NCBI RefSeq assembly: GCF_015689195.1
Contig: NZ_CP065044.1
Coordinates: forward strand, 2,170,001-2,234,000
Length of the DNA: 64,000 nucleotides
Direction of reading: 5' to 3'
From: Pectobacterium aroidearum
GTDB lineage: Bacteria > Pseudomonadota > Gammaproteobacteria > Enterobacterales > Enterobacteriaceae
Positions 30,657 to 40,850 of this stretch are shown here, one piece after another. The notes under the pieces are model-generated. The model had not been told where the DNA came from. It did no database searches and saw only the letters and a program-made list of their open reading frames with translations. The position numbers and the translations under genes are program-made. The number at the start of each line of letters is the position of its first letter. Position 1 is the stretch's first letter.

Positions 30657-30668
30657 ACAGGGTTATCA

Positions 30669-31247
30669 ATGAACGAATTTTCTATTGTGTGCCGCCTATT
30701 GGGCACGCTGTTTTATCGCCAGCCACAGGATCCTTTGCTGACGCCACTGTTCACGCTGATTAAAGAGGGGAAGCTGGCGCAACATTGGCCGCTGGAGCAG
30801 GATGCCTTGTTGGCCCGTTTGCAAAAAGGACTGGATTTACCTGCGATGGCGGCGGACTATCAGGCTCTGTTTGATAGCGAAAACGGCTCAGTTTCGCCGC
30901 TGCGTTCGTCCTATGAAAGCGATGCGGATGACGCAGAAATTCGTACCTTTTTGCAACAACGTGGCATGCCGTTAAATGACGGCGCAGTTGGTCATTTTGG
31001 TAGCTTACTGCTTGCGGCATCATGGCTGGAAGATCAGGCACAGGAAGACGAAACGACGGCACAGATTACCCTGTTTGATGAATATCTCTTGCCGTGGAGC
31101 GATCGTTTTCTTGGGAAAGTGGAAAGCCATGCGACTACCGCGTTTTATCGTACGCTGGCGATCGTGTGCCGTGAGGCGCTAGAAGCCATGCGAGATGAAT
31201 TGGGTGAAAGCGACGACGAAGAAGACGAGTCAGAAACAGAAGAATAA
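30669..31247 (+). CDS. ycdY: TorD-family chaperone YcdY
   Basis: All-helical protein of the TorD/DmsD redox-enzyme chaperone family. The 192-residue protein has the family pattern MNEFSIVCRLLGTLFYRQPQ at the N-terminus, DYQALFDSENGSVSPLRSSY mid-protein and LLPWSDRFLGKVESHA in the second half. E. coli YcdY is reported to act on its neighbour YcdX rather than on a molybdoenzyme. The C-terminus is a very acidic tail (residues about 178-192, mostly Asp, Glu and Ser), somewhat longer than in E. coli. ATG 30669 follows CAGGGTTATCA. Confidence 0.92.
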   Translation: MNEFSIVCRLLGTLFYRQPQDPLLTPLFTLIKEGKLAQHWPLEQDALLARLQKGLDLPAMAADYQALFDSENGSVSPLRSSYESDADDAEIRTFLQQRGMPLNDGAVGHFGSLLLAASWLEDQAQEDETTAQITLFDEYLLPWSDRFLGKVESHATTAFYRTLAIVCREALEAMRDELGESDDEEDESETEE

Positions 31248-31255
31248 TACGGTGG

Positions 31256-31299
31256 TATGAAACCCCGCAGTATGAAACCTTGCAGTATGAAACCTAGTG
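31256..31299. repeat. Three 15-bp tandem repeats after ycdY
   Basis: The unit TATGAAACCCCGCAG occurs three times (second copy TATGAAACCTTGCAG, third truncated) directly after the ycdY stop codon. Confidence 0.8.
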
Positions 31300-31332
31300 C
31301 GCCGATAGCAGACATAGTGTGTGCTATCGGCG
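31300..31332 (-). terminator. Hairpin at the 3' end of yceB
   Basis: Eleven-base-pair stem CGCCGATAGCA / TGCTATCGGCG between the converging ycdY and yceB genes. No T tract, so efficiency as a terminator is uncertain. Confidence 0.45.
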
Positions 31333-31340
31333 AGTAACTA

Positions 31341-31907
31341 TTAGTCAGTAAACAGGATAACGATCTGGCCAGGTTTGATTTCGATGCCTTTCGCCATCTT
31401 CTTCGCCAGCGATTCCGTCGTGCTCTTATCTGCATTCAACACGTAAGCCGGTTTTTGGTCAAAATAGCTTTTTAGCGATTGATTGAGGTAAGGGCTTAGC
31501 GTTTTCATTACCGTCTGCATTTTTTCCGGCTGAACGGTGTAATCGACCAGTTCCATGTCTTTCAGGTAAATCGCGCCCTGAGTTTTATCAAATACCGGCT
31601 GCGCTTTCAGCGTTAGCTTCATATCGGCAGCCTGATTGCCTAACAGGGACGAAATATCGACCTTCGCATTGCCCGCTAGCGTGACTTTCCCCGGTTCAGC
31701 CCGGCCAATCTGGCTGGATAGCTCGGTTAACACGATATGCGCATCCACCACGCCAGGCACGCCAAGCTGTTTCTGGTAATCATTGTGCTTTTGCAGGTAC
31801 TCATTCACTTCCTGTTCACTGAGCGTGTATTGCGTGAGTTTATTACAGCCGCTGAGTGTAAAAGCCAGCAGCACTGCGGCTGCTGCCATCCATCCTGATT
31901 TTTTCAT
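31341..31907 (-). CDS. yceB: YceB, DUF1439 lipoprotein
   Basis: Predicted lipoprotein of the TULIP/lipid-binding-like DUF1439 family; its exact function is not established. The 188-residue precursor has a signal peptide with lipobox LSGC (Cys 21) followed by Asn, compatible with outer-membrane sorting. The mature part contains the family segment QVNEYLQKHNDYQKQLGVPG with E in place of Q at the front, and a long beta-rich domain. It lies upstream-to-downstream in the same orientation as grxB, as in E. coli, but 202 bases apart. Confidence 0.9.
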   Translation of the reverse strand: MKKSGWMAAAAVLLAFTLSGCNKLTQYTLSEQEVNEYLQKHNDYQKQLGVPGVVDAHIVLTELSSQIGRAEPGKVTLAGNAKVDISSLLGNQAADMKLTLKAQPVFDKTQGAIYLKDMELVDYTVQPEKMQTVMKTLSPYLNQSLKSYFDQKPAYVLNADKSTTESLAKKMAKGIEIKPGQIVILFTD

Positions 31908-32109
31908 TATTCTGACCTCTTAATGCTATTGACGCGCACAATCTACTCATCAGTGGCGTGTGTTCATACGGGTAATCTATTTGTGTGAGCAGTCAACACG
32001 AATTACACATCGGCAGCGTGCGCTTGATGTGCAGGGTAAACAATAGGATAGCACTGAAATAGCGGGAAAACGCCGCCTCACGACGAAGCGGCGGAGTAAA
32101 ATCGAAGGG

Positions 32110-32757
32110 TTAGATTGCCAGACTGCTGAGTAGCGTGACCTGAGTCTGTTTCGCCATGTTATCCCGATAGGCTGCAACGCGCGAAGGGGGCGTGACACCC
32201 GCAACGACAGACAGCGATCGGAGCAGCGGGAAGAGGTCGATATCGTCCGTTGATAGTTCCCCGTTGCAGGCGTTTGGCTGGACAATCAGCGGATCCAGAT
32301 CCTGTAAGTCATTGTTCAATTTCTTAATCAGCCCCTGAGAATGACTCAAGTGGTCAGCAAAATTGCCTAGTTGCGCTTCCTTCTTATTAATAAAGTATTG
32401 CCGGGCGGAAGCGGAGGCAAATTCTTCAAAGGCAGCCTGAGCAAAGCGAGGGATAATCAGACGTGGCGTATATTCGGTGACTTTGCGCAGCCAGGCGGTG
32501 ATGGCGGGATTGGTGGAGCCGGTCAGCAGCGGCTTGCGGTCGTAATTATCGATGAAATGAACAATGTCCATGCTTTCAGGCATATGGCTGCCATCGTCTT
32601 TTTGCAGAATGGGCACCATTTTCTGACCGATCAGCCGCTCTGGTGTCGCGGTGTCATCGTTCGCCAGTATTTGTAATTCGACAGGGAGATTTTTCAGGCC
32701 GAAGATCATGCGTGCTTTAACGCAGTAGGGACAGTGATCGTAAATGTAGAGCTTCAT
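32110..32757 (-). CDS. grxB: Glutaredoxin 2
   Basis: GST-fold glutaredoxin that uses glutathione to reduce protein disulfides. The 215-residue protein has the active-site CPYC at residues 9-12 (YDHCPYCVKARM), the glutathione-binding VPIL and PESMDIVHFID segments, and a C-terminal all-helical GST-like domain. Length equals E. coli Grx2. The gene lies between yceB and mdtH, all on the minus strand. Confidence 0.96.
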   Translation of the reverse strand: MKLYIYDHCPYCVKARMIFGLKNLPVELQILANDDTATPERLIGQKMVPILQKDDGSHMPESMDIVHFIDNYDRKPLLTGSTNPAITAWLRKVTEYTPRLIIPRFAQAAFEEFASASARQYFINKKEAQLGNFADHLSHSQGLIKKLNNDLQDLDPLIVQPNACNGELSTDDIDLFPLLRSLSVVAGVTPPSRVAAYRDNMAKQTQVTLLSSLAI

Positions 32758-32902
32758 ACGTTGTCTCCTTAATCACAGGGTATAGACAAAGGCCGCGGTG
32801 CGGCCACGCGAGTAACCCATCATCAAACAAAGTAAACCGAGCGTGTGAGAAAGCCCGCGACTGAACAATTGTTTGAATGTATTAGGAAAGTATAGAAGGG
32901 CA

Positions 32903-32930
32903 TTACCGACGAGATCAAACTCGTCGGTAA
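32903..32930 (-). terminator. Hairpin at the 3' end of mdtH
   Basis: Eleven-base-pair perfect stem TTACCGACGAG / CTCGTCGGTAA, nine bases after the mdtH stop. No long T tract follows on the minus strand. Confidence 0.5.
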
Positions 32931-32938
32931 AATTCAGA

Positions 32939-34144
32939 CTAATGACCACCCAGCATGGCAGGCTCGATGCGGCGTTGATTGAACTGCCAGTATAGTGCGG
33001 CTAACGTCAGGAACCCGATAGTGCCGAGCATAAACCACGGCAGTTCTGGCTGGTTCAACGCATGTCCGGTATCGAATAGCCAACCGCCGCCGCTGTAGCC
33101 AATCGCGCCGCCGAGCGCCAACCCAAGCCGACTGAACCCCATATAGCTGCCTCTGGCTCTGGCATCCGCCAGCGAGGCGCTCAGGGTTTCACGCGCGGGT
33201 TCGGCGATAATCGATCCAATGTAAAACAGGCAGATCAGCATCAGCAGGGTTTGTAGCTCTGTCGTCATCCCGATAGGGAACATACTGACGGACATAATGA
33301 ACAGCCCTGCCATCAGGCGCTGTTCCAGCCGGAAGCGCTTTTCGCTCCAGCGGGCGATAGGGTACAACAGCGTCAGCGAAAGCGCTGCTTCAATGGCGTA
33401 CATCCATTTCACCGCAGACGGCGTTCCGGCGATTTCGTTGACCATAATCGGCAGCATCAACAGCACCTGTACGGCCAACATGTAGTAACCCGTCAGCGTT
33501 AACACATACATCAGGAAACGGCGGTCGCGAATAACGCGTGTGAGGCCTTCCAGTATTGGCGTCTTGACTGTTGAGATGCGATAGGCTGGCAGCAGCCAGG
33601 CATTGAGCGCCGCCGCGAGTACGAAGATGACCGCCCCTGTCCAGCAGACGATCTCAAAATCATACTGGAGCAACCAACTGCCAATGAGGGCGCCGATAAC
33701 AGCGCCAGCGCTATCCTGCATCATTAACAGCGAGTAAAAACGGCCGCGTTCCTGCGGACGAATCAATTTGATGACCAGTGCGGTGCGCGGCGGATCGAAG
33801 AGCGTGCCGCCGAGGCCGGATAGCGCACAAGACAGCCAAAGCAGCCAGGGTTCGTCGGCAATTGCCATGAACACAAAACCGGAGGCGCGTAGGAGCATCC
33901 CGGTAATAATCATCGGTTTGGCGCCAAACCGGTCAGCAATGGCCCCGCCGAAAATACCGAGCCCTTGCTGAATAAACTGACGCAATCCCAATGCGATACC
34001 GACTAATAATGCCGCCCAGCCGAGATCGTCGACAAAACGAATGGAAATAAGGGGGAAGACAACAAAGAATCCCAGAACCACCAGCATATTATCGAGTAAT
34101 AAAAAATATTTACCCAAGCTCCGAGCTTGCGACATCAGAGGCAT
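32939..34144 (-). CDS. mdtH: MFS multidrug transporter MdtH
   Basis: Twelve-span major facilitator superfamily exporter; overexpression of E. coli MdtH gives fluoroquinolone resistance. The 401-residue protein has the MFS motif A-like loop [11 protein letters not shown] between spans 2 and 3, and motif-like [16 protein letters not shown] in span 4, both typical for drug/H+ antiporters. No periplasmic domain. Divergent from rimJ, as in E. coli. Confidence 0.93.
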
Positions 34145-34459
34145 GTTTCACCACAACGAAGAAAGGAGGAAAATAACAGACGTGACTATTTTGTACTCTA
34201 ATTCGACTTTGGTATAGCCTATTGTTGGATAATATTTTTTTATCGATTTAACGTTATCCGGGTAGCATTTCAGCGAGAAAAAACGGCTTTCCTGATTCAA
34301 CTGCGCAATAACTCGGCGACGAGGATTTTACGTCTCTGAATTTATGTGGTTATAGTAAGGATTATCGGAAATGCCGATATTTTCTGCTTATGTGGAATAA
34401 TTACTTTTTCAGCGGCGATGAATTTTACTTATCGATAACATGGAGAGGCAGGGGGAAAA
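34145..34459. other. Divergent promoter region between mdtH and rimJ
   Basis: 315 bases without a gene. AT-rich, expected to hold both promoters. A short hairpin TATCGG / CCGATA is present near 34362-34379. Nothing else is recognisable. Confidence 0.35.
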
Positions 34460-35044
34460 ATGTTTGGCTACCGTTCAACACCAGCAAGAGTGCAATTGAC
34501 AACCGACAGGCTGGTGGTGCGTCTTGCCCATGAGCGCGATGCATGGCGTCTGGCTGAATACTATTCTGAGAACCGTGATTTCCTTAAGCCGTGGGAACCT
34601 GTGAGAGACGCCAGCCATTGCTACCCATCAGGCTGGCAAGCACGTCTGAGCGTTATTAACGATATGCACAAGCAGGGCAGCGCCTATTACTTCCTCCTGT
34701 TGGATCCGAATGAAAACGAAGTGTACGGCGTGGCTAATTTTAGCAACGTACTGCGGGGATCGTTTCACGCCTGCTATCTGGGCTATTCGCTCGGTCAGAA
34801 ATGGCAGGGGCAGGGGCTGATGTATGAGGCGCTGCAACCAGCAATACGCTATATGCAGCGTCAACAGCACATGCATCGCATCATGGCCAACTATATGCCG
34901 CATAACCAGCGTAGCGGAGATTTGCTGGCGCGTTTGGGGTTTGAACGTGAGGGCTATGCGAAGAATTATCTGCTCATTGACGGCAAATGGCAGGACCATG
35001 TATTAACCGCGCTGACCAACGCAGAGTGGAAGTCTCCGCGTTAA
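34460..35044 (+). CDS. rimJ: Ribosomal protein S5 alanine N-acetyltransferase RimJ
   Basis: GNAT-family enzyme that acetylates the N-terminal alanine of ribosomal protein S5. The 194-residue protein has the RimJ/RimL fold: [14 protein letters not shown] at the N-terminus, acetyl-CoA loop [14 protein letters not shown] near residues 113-126, and [18 protein letters not shown] in the C-terminal part. Followed after six bases by yceH, so the two are likely co-transcribed, and mviM and murJ continue in the same direction. Confidence 0.95.
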   Translation: MFGYRSTPARVQLTTDRLVVRLAHERDAWRLAEYYSENRDFLKPWEPVRDASHCYPSGWQARLSVINDMHKQGSAYYFLLLDPNENEVYGVANFSNVLRGSFHACYLGYSLGQKWQGQGLMYEALQPAIRYMQRQQHMHRIMANYMPHNQRSGDLLARLGFEREGYAKNYLLIDGKWQDHVLTALTNAEWKSPR

Positions 35045-35050
35045 GGAAAA

Positions 35051-35692
35051 ATGATGAAATACCAACTAGATACTCGTGAAGCTCGCGTGATTGGCTGCAT
35101 GTTGGAAAAGCAGATCACGACCCCGGATCAATACCCGATGTCGTTAAACGGCATCACCACGGCCTGTAATCAGAAAACTAATCGTGAACCCGTGATGGAA
35201 CTGAGTGAAAGCGAAGTGCAGCAAACGCTGGATTTACTCGTGAAGAAGCATTTTCTGCGCACGCTTAGCGGTTTTGGCAATCGTGTCGTGAAGTATGAAC
35301 ATCGTTTTTGCAACTCTGAATTTGGCGACCTGAAACTCTCACCGGCGGAAGTCGCACTGGTGACGACGCTTCTCCTGCGTGGGCCACAGACGCCAGGTGA
35401 ACTGCGCACTCGCGCGGCCCGGCTGTATGAGTTTTCAGATGTTAGCGAGGCGGAATCCACGCTTGAACAGCTGCAACAACGCGACGATGGCCCGTTTGTC
35501 GTTCGGCTGGCGCGGGAAGCGGGTAAGCGAGAAAGTCGTTATCGGCACCTTTTCAGCGGCGACGCCAGTGATGCTGCTGCTCCTGAAGAAGAAGGGACGG
35601 GCGACAATTCACATCAGTTGACTGAGCGGGTTGAGACGTTAGAGAAAGAGGTCGCGGAACTCAAACGTCAGCTTGCCGCGCTGTTAGCGTAA
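35051..35692 (+). CDS. yceH: YceH, DUF480 winged-helix protein
   Basis: Cytosolic protein of unknown biochemical role with two winged-helix domains (UPF0502). The 213-residue protein begins [20 protein letters not shown] and contains [22 protein letters not shown] and [15 protein letters not shown], both characteristic. The C-terminus is a short coiled coil ([19 protein letters not shown]). It follows rimJ closely; ATG at 35051 or the next codon follows AAGGAAA. Confidence 0.92.
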   Translation: MMKYQLDTREARVIGCMLEKQITTPDQYPMSLNGITTACNQKTNREPVMELSESEVQQTLDLLVKKHFLRTLSGFGNRVVKYEHRFCNSEFGDLKLSPAEVALVTTLLLRGPQTPGELRTRAARLYEFSDVSEAESTLEQLQQRDDGPFVVRLAREAGKRESRYRHLFSGDASDAAAPEEEGTGDNSHQLTERVETLEKEVAELKRQLAALLA

Positions 35693-35720
35693 TGGATCGG
35701 TATCTGGGAGAAAAATCGTT

Positions 35721-36686
35721 ATGAAGCCTCAGATTACATCTGCGGAACGTGTCTCAGAGCAGAACATCGCTACCGAGCGTCCTCGTATCGGTGTTATCGG
35801 GTTGGGGTCTATCGCGCAGAAAGCGTATTTGCCGATTCTCAGTCAGGCCGAGCGCTGGGAACTAGTCGGCGTATTTTCTCCTGACCAACAAAAGACGCAG
35901 CGGATTTGTCAGCACTATCGAATGACGAGTTTCTCTGCGCTGGATGAGCTGGCTGCACAATGTGATGCCGTTTTTGTGCACAGCAGTACCGCCAGCCATT
36001 TTTCCGTGGTGAGCCAACTGCTTAAAGCTGGCGTCGATGTTTATGTGGACAAACCGCTGGCAGAGACGCTGGAGCAGGCGGAAGCACTGGTCGAATTAGC
36101 AGAGCAACGGCAAAAAATTCTGATGGTCGGCTTTAATCGTCGTTTCGCGCCGTGCTATCAGCAGCTAAAACAGCGGCTGGATCAGCCGGCATCTCTACGC
36201 ATGGATAAACACCGGATTAATGGTATTGGGCCACAGGATGTGCGTTTTACTCTGCTGGATGACTACTTGCACGTGGTCGATACGGCGCTCTGGCTGGCGG
36301 GTGGCGATGCCCAACTGATTGATGGCGTTTTGCATGCTAATGCGGACGGTCAATTGCTGTATGCCGAGCACCATTTCCAGAGCGGTAGCTGTCAGGTGAC
36401 GACCAGCATGCATCGTCATGCCGGAAGCCAGCGAGAATGGGTTCAGGCCGTGACCCATGGCGGGCTCTATCAGGTGGATGAGATGCGTGAATGGCGTGAA
36501 GACCGTGAAGGTGTGACGCTCCGCCCGGCCGTGCCATCCTGGCAAACCACGCTGGAGCAACGTGGGTTTGTCGGTGCAGTGCAGCATTTCATGGCGGCAA
36601 TTGAACAACGGAAACCAGCGGAAACATCCGGTAACCAGGCGTTGCTGTCGCAGCGCATGATTGAAAAATTGCTGGGAAAAAGCTGA
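35721..36686 (+). CDS. mviM: Gfo/Idh/MocA-family oxidoreductase MviM (YceM)
   Basis: Predicted NAD(P)-dependent dehydrogenase with a Rossmann N-terminal domain (IGVIGLGSIAQKAYLP) and the family EKP-type motif as DKPLAETLEQA, plus GFNRRFAPCY. The substrate is not known. The 321-residue protein is longer at the N-terminus than E. coli MviM, with about 22 residues before the first beta strand; a start downstream is not obvious, as no ATG lies between. It is upstream of murJ as in E. coli, where the pair is historically named mviM-mviN. Confidence 0.9.
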   Translation: MKPQITSAERVSEQNIATERPRIGVIGLGSIAQKAYLPILSQAERWELVGVFSPDQQKTQRICQHYRMTSFSALDELAAQCDAVFVHSSTASHFSVVSQLLKAGVDVYVDKPLAETLEQAEALVELAEQRQKILMVGFNRRFAPCYQQLKQRLDQPASLRMDKHRINGIGPQDVRFTLLDDYLHVVDTALWLAGGDAQLIDGVLHANADGQLLYAEHHFQSGSCQVTTSMHRHAGSQREWVQAVTHGGLYQVDEMREWREDREGVTLRPAVPSWQTTLEQRGFVGAVQHFMAAIEQRKPAETSGNQALLSQRMIEKLLGKS

Positions 36687-36813
36687 AAAGTTCAGCGGTT
36701 ATGACAATGCGCGGTAGCTATTACTCGCGCAATGCGTAGACTAATCGCACCTCGCAATCAGGATGACCTTAACGGGTTACTAATCGGTCCTGAACCGTTC
36801 AGAACATAATCGG

Positions 36814-38349
36814 ATGAATTTACTTAAATCACTGGCTGCCGTCAGTTCCATGACCATGCTATCGCGCGTCTTAGGGTTCGTGCGCGATGCGATCGTCGCT
36901 CGTATTTTTGGTGCCGGCATGGCGACGGATGCTTTCTTTGTGGCGTTCAAACTGCCTAACCTGCTCCGCCGTATTTTCGCAGAAGGCGCATTCTCACAGG
37001 CGTTTGTGCCTATTCTTGCCGAATATAAAAGCCAGCAGGGTGAAGAGGCCACGCGAACGTTCCTCGCTTATGTTTCCGGTATGCTGACGCTGATTCTGGC
37101 ATTGGTCACCGTTGCGGGAATGGTTGCCGCGCCCTGGGTTATTATGGTGACCGCTCCCGGTTTTGCCGCGACGCCAGAGCGCTTTGAACTTACCTCGGCT
37201 CTGTTAAGAGTCACGTTCCCCTACATCCTGCTGATTTCGCTGACCTCTATGGTGGGGTCGGTGCTCAACACCTGGAACCGTTTCTCGGTGCCGGCGTTTG
37301 CCCCGACATTGCTTAACGTCAGTATGATTGGCTTCTCGCTGTTTGCCGCGCCGTATTTTAACCCGCCGGTAATGGCGTTGGCCTGGGCGGTGTTGGTTGG
37401 CGGTTTACTGCAGCTCGGCTACCAGTTACCGCATCTGAAAAAGATTGGCATGCTGGTATTGCCGCGCCTGAAATGGCGGGAACCGAGCGTCTGGCGAGTC
37501 ATGAAACTGATGGGGCCTGCGGTTTTGGGTGTCTCGGTAAGCCAGATTTCACTCATTATCAACACTATTTTCGCGTCCTTCCTCAGCGAAGGGGCGGTGT
37601 CATGGATGTATTACGCCGATCGACTGATGGAGTTTCCTTCCGGTGTTCTGGGCGTGGCGTTGGGAACGATCTTACTCCCGTCGCTGGCGAAGAGTTTTGC
37701 CAGTGGCAATCATGACGAGTACTCCCGTCTGATGGATTGGGGGCTCCGCCTGTGTTTCCTACTGGCGCTGCCGAGTGCGGTCGCATTAGGTATTTTGGCT
37801 CAACCGTTAACGGTGTCGCTGTTCCAGTACGGCAAATTTAGCGCCTTTGATGCGCTGATGACTCAGCGGGCGCTGATAGCTTACTCGGTTGGGCTGATGG
37901 GATTGATTGTCGTTAAAGTGTTAGTACCTGGCTTTTATTCCCGACAGGATATCAAGACGCCTGTCAAAATCGCGATAGTCACGCTGATTCTGACGCAGGT
38001 CATGAACCTGATCTTTATTGGTCCGCTGCAACATGCGGGTCTGGCGTTGTCCATCGGTCTGGCCTCCTGCCTGAATGCAGGGCTGTTGTATTGGCAACTG
38101 CGTAAGCAGGACATTTTCCAGCCACAGCCGGGCTGGAAAGGTTTTCTGGTGCGTCTGCTGGTCGCGGTGATCGTGATGTCGCTGGTTTTGCTGGGGATGC
38201 TGTGGTGGATGCCCGCGTGGGATGACGGCAATATGACGATGCGAATTCTGCGTTTGCTGCTGGTTGTGGTCGCGGGTGCGGGCTCTTATTTTGCCACACT
38301 GGCGCTGTTGGGATTCCGCCCTCGGGATTTCGCCCGCCGTAGCGTGTAA
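36814..38349 (+). CDS. murJ: Lipid II flippase MurJ
   Basis: Essential inner-membrane MOP-superfamily flippase that moves lipid II to the periplasmic face for peptidoglycan synthesis. The 511-residue protein has the 14-span architecture and conserved cationic residues in the central cavity: [17 protein letters not shown] at residues 14-30, [19 protein letters not shown] near 46-64, and [20 protein letters not shown] near 270-290. Length equals the E. coli protein. A shared terminator then separates it from argS on the opposite strand. Confidence 0.96.
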   Translation: MNLLKSLAAVSSMTMLSRVLGFVRDAIVARIFGAGMATDAFFVAFKLPNLLRRIFAEGAFSQAFVPILAEYKSQQGEEATRTFLAYVSGMLTLILALVTVAGMVAAPWVIMVTAPGFAATPERFELTSALLRVTFPYILLISLTSMVGSVLNTWNRFSVPAFAPTLLNVSMIGFSLFAAPYFNPPVMALAWAVLVGGLLQLGYQLPHLKKIGMLVLPRLKWREPSVWRVMKLMGPAVLGVSVSQISLIINTIFASFLSEGAVSWMYYADRLMEFPSGVLGVALGTILLPSLAKSFASGNHDEYSRLMDWGLRLCFLLALPSAVALGILAQPLTVSLFQYGKFSAFDALMTQRALIAYSVGLMGLIVVKVLVPGFYSRQDIKTPVKIAIVTLILTQVMNLIFIGPLQHAGLALSIGLASCLNAGLLYWQLRKQDIFQPQPGWKGFLVRLLVAVIVMSLVLLGMLWWMPAWDDGNMTMRILRLLLVVVAGAGSYFATLALLGFRPRDFARRSV

Positions 38350-38385
38350 CAACGGCAAATCGTTATTCGGTTGTTTTTTGCCTGC

Positions 38386-38429
38386 AACGCAAAACGCCAT
38401 TGGTGGCAGCACCAATGGCGTTTTGTTGT
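38386..38429. terminator. Bidirectional terminator between murJ and argS
   Basis: Fifteen-base-pair perfect stem AAAACGCCATTGGTG / CACCAATGGCGTTTT around GCAG, flanked by CAACGC and GTTG. It ends both convergent transcripts. Confidence 0.85.
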
Positions 38430-38462
38430 CAATCGACGGACAAGCTTTCAGTCGATGGAAGA

Positions 38463-40193
38463 TTACATCTTCTCGACGGTTTCGATGCCCAGCGTATCCA
38501 GACCTTGCTTCAGCGTTTTCGCCGTCAGCAGCGCCAGTCTCAGACGGCTCTGACGCACGTCGTCACTTTCGGCATTGAGGATCGGGCAGTGCTCGTAGAA
38601 ACCAGAGAACAGACCCGCCAGATCGTACAGGTAGCTACACATCACATGTGGAGTACCTTCACGGGCGACGGAGGTGATGGTTTCTTCAAACTGCAGCAGG
38701 CGTGTAGCAAGGGCAAACTCGCGCTCATCGCTCAGCGTAATCGGCTGCGTTAAGCTGTCTTCCTGTATTCCCGCACGTTTGAAAATAGACGCGACGCGGG
38801 TGTAGGCGTATTGCATGTAAGGTGCCGTGTTGCCTTCAAACGCCAGCATGTTGTCCCAATCGAAGACATAGTCCGTCGTGCGACTCTTCGACAGATCGGC
38901 GTATTTGATCGCACCGATAGAAACCACTTTCGCCAGCGCGCTTAACTCATCACTTTCCATTTGTGGATTTTTCTCTGCGATGAGTTTCAGTGCGCGATCG
39001 TAGGCTTCATCTAACAGCTCGGACAGTTTGATCGTCCCGCCTGCACGCGTTTTGAATGGCTTACCGTCTTTGCCCAGCATCATACCGAACATATGATGTT
39101 CCAGACTGACGGAGTCAGGCACATAGCCAGCTTTACGCACGATGGTCCAGGCCTGCATTAAATGTTGATGCTGGCGGGAGTCGATGTAGTAAAGCACGCG
39201 ATCGGCATTCAGGGTTTCATAACGGTATTTGGCGCAGGCGATATCCGTTGTGGTGTAGAGGTAGCCGCCATCCTTTTTCTGGATAATGACGCCCATCGGT
39301 TCGCCTTCCTTGTTTTTATATTCATCAAGGAAAACTACCGTTGCGCCTTCACTTTCTACCGCCAGACCTTTTGCTTTCAGGTCGGCAACGATACCCGGCA
39401 GCATGCTGTTGTACAGGCTTTCACCCATCACATCCTGCTTGGTCAGCGTAACATTGAGGCGTTCATAGTTGATCTGGTTCTGCGTCATGGTGATATCGAC
39501 GAGCTTGCGCCACATCTGACGGCAATATTCATCACCGCCTTGCAACTTCACTACGTAACCGCGTGCGCGCTCGGCGAAATCAGCGTCATCATCGTAGTGT
39601 TTCTTCGCTTCACGATAGAATGCTTCAAGATCGGACAGGTCCATCTCACTGGCATTTTCGTTTTGCATTTTTTCAAGGTAGGCAATCAGCATACCGAACT
39701 GCGTACCCCAGTCACCGACGTGGTTGGCACGAATAACATTGTGACCTAAAAACTCCAGCGTACGAGCGGCAGCATCACCAATAATGGTTGAACGCAGGTG
39801 GCCGACGTGCATTTCTTTCGCGACGTTGGGGGCAGAGTAGTCAATCACGATCGTTTGTGGTTCAACCGGTGTTAAACCTAATTTCGGTGCATTCAGTGCG
39901 TTCTCAACCTGACTCGCCACCCACTGCTTATCGAGAAAAATATTAATAAATCCCGGGCCTGCGATTTCTGTTTTTTCCGCAATGCCCTCCAGCGCCAAAA
40001 GCTGGACGACTTTTTCGGCCAATTGTCGCGGCGGCATGCCCAGTTTTTTTGCCACGGCCATGACGCCATTGGCCTGATAATCACCAAACTGTGCTTTTGC
40101 CGACTGACGAATCTGAGCTTCGCTGTCTGCTGGCGCGCCCGCGGCGGTTAACGCCTGGCTGACTTTTTCGGAGAGAAGAGCCTGAATATTCAC
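38463..40193 (-). CDS. argS: Arginyl-tRNA synthetase
   Basis: Class I aminoacyl-tRNA synthetase for arginine. The 576-residue protein has the N-terminal additional domain for tRNA D-loop contact (about 1-115), the HIGH-type motif as HVGH in [15 protein letters not shown] near residues 128-131, the catalytic core, and a C-terminal helical anticodon-binding domain with the DALRA-type family ending. ArgS generally lacks a standard KMSKS, and none is seen. In E. coli argS also neighbours yecM. Confidence 0.97.
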   Translation of the reverse strand: MNIQALLSEKVSQALTAAGAPADSEAQIRQSAKAQFGDYQANGVMAVAKKLGMPPRQLAEKVVQLLALEGIAEKTEIAGPGFINIFLDKQWVASQVENALNAPKLGLTPVEPQTIVIDYSAPNVAKEMHVGHLRSTIIGDAAARTLEFLGHNVIRANHVGDWGTQFGMLIAYLEKMQNENASEMDLSDLEAFYREAKKHYDDDADFAERARGYVVKLQGGDEYCRQMWRKLVDITMTQNQINYERLNVTLTKQDVMGESLYNSMLPGIVADLKAKGLAVESEGATVVFLDEYKNKEGEPMGVIIQKKDGGYLYTTTDIACAKYRYETLNADRVLYYIDSRQHQHLMQAWTIVRKAGYVPDSVSLEHHMFGMMLGKDGKPFKTRAGGTIKLSELLDEAYDRALKLIAEKNPQMESDELSALAKVVSIGAIKYADLSKSRTTDYVFDWDNMLAFEGNTAPYMQYAYTRVASIFKRAGIQEDSLTQPITLSDEREFALATRLLQFEETITSVAREGTPHVMCSYLYDLAGLFSGFYEHCPILNAESDDVRQSRLRLALLTAKTLKQGLDTLGIETVEKM

Positions 40194-40407
40194 CGGTTTA
40201 CCTTAAATAAAAAATTAAGCCTTGCTTATACCATATTTGCCTTTCCTCGTCAGCAGACGGGGAGGGGCAACGGGACGTTCAGGCGAAAAAACACCCGCAA
40301 GCAGGATATGAAAAGGGAGCGATGATAGGGGAAAAACAGATAAGGAGAACACGACAAAAAAGAGAATGTAGTTTTAGGTAGAATAAAAATAAATAAAAAT
40401 TACGGCC

Positions 40408-40527
40408 TTAACGTTTTCTGGATCGATTATTTACACCAATTTTATGTGAGTCTCTGGTTTTAAAATGACGAAAAATAGCGTATGCCGCAATAGCGATAAG
40501 CGCGATGGATATAATGAGTAAAACCAT
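40408..40527 (-). CDS. Predicted 39-residue single-span membrane protein
   Basis: A short reading frame on the minus strand encodes MVLLIISIALIAIAAYAIFR followed by a strongly basic tail that ends SRKR. Residues 2-19 form one hydrophobic segment and the tail has about ten charged or His residues, so an N-out/C-in orientation is predicted by the positive-inside rule. A weak Shine-Dalgarno (AGAGAT) lies about seven bases before the ATG at 40527. I do not recognise a named family, though its layout resembles the small membrane proteins of enterobacteria. It is divergent from yecM and codirectional with argS, 214 bases before it. Coding status rests on composition alone. Confidence 0.5.
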   Translation of the reverse strand: MVLLIISIALIAIAAYAIFRHFKTRDSHKIGVNNRSRKR

Positions 40528-40826
40528 GATGATATCTCTGCGTTATTATTTGTGTTCTTAATTTATACGTTTTCTTTTAGGCGTTCAATGGGGCATCTAT
40601 TATTTAAGATTCCTCCCAGAATAGGTTGCGAGACGTATCGCAGATTAACGCCGAGTAAAAAACATTTACGTTTATTAATCAAACAGCAGGGTTGTCTTTT
40701 CTTTGCATTTAATGCGTTTCATGTAACGAAGGTGTAAATAATTGTACAAGGGGAAAAGTAGAATTTAATTAGAATGCGCCACGGGTATGATATTCTCACT
40801 GCGTAAATGGTTATTGATAATGTGAG
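40528..40826. other. Gap upstream of yecM
   Basis: About 300 bases with AT-rich composition. A 61-codon frame at 40552-40737 has no supporting features. No RNA gene, repeat or clear operator is seen. Confidence 0.35.
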
Positions 40827-40850
40827 ATGCCGCAAGGAGTTTTACCCGAT

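Noticed and set aside
40552-40737. 61-codon plus-strand frame upstream of yecM
   Set aside because: No ribosome binding site, unusual composition for a membrane or globular protein, and no supporting context.
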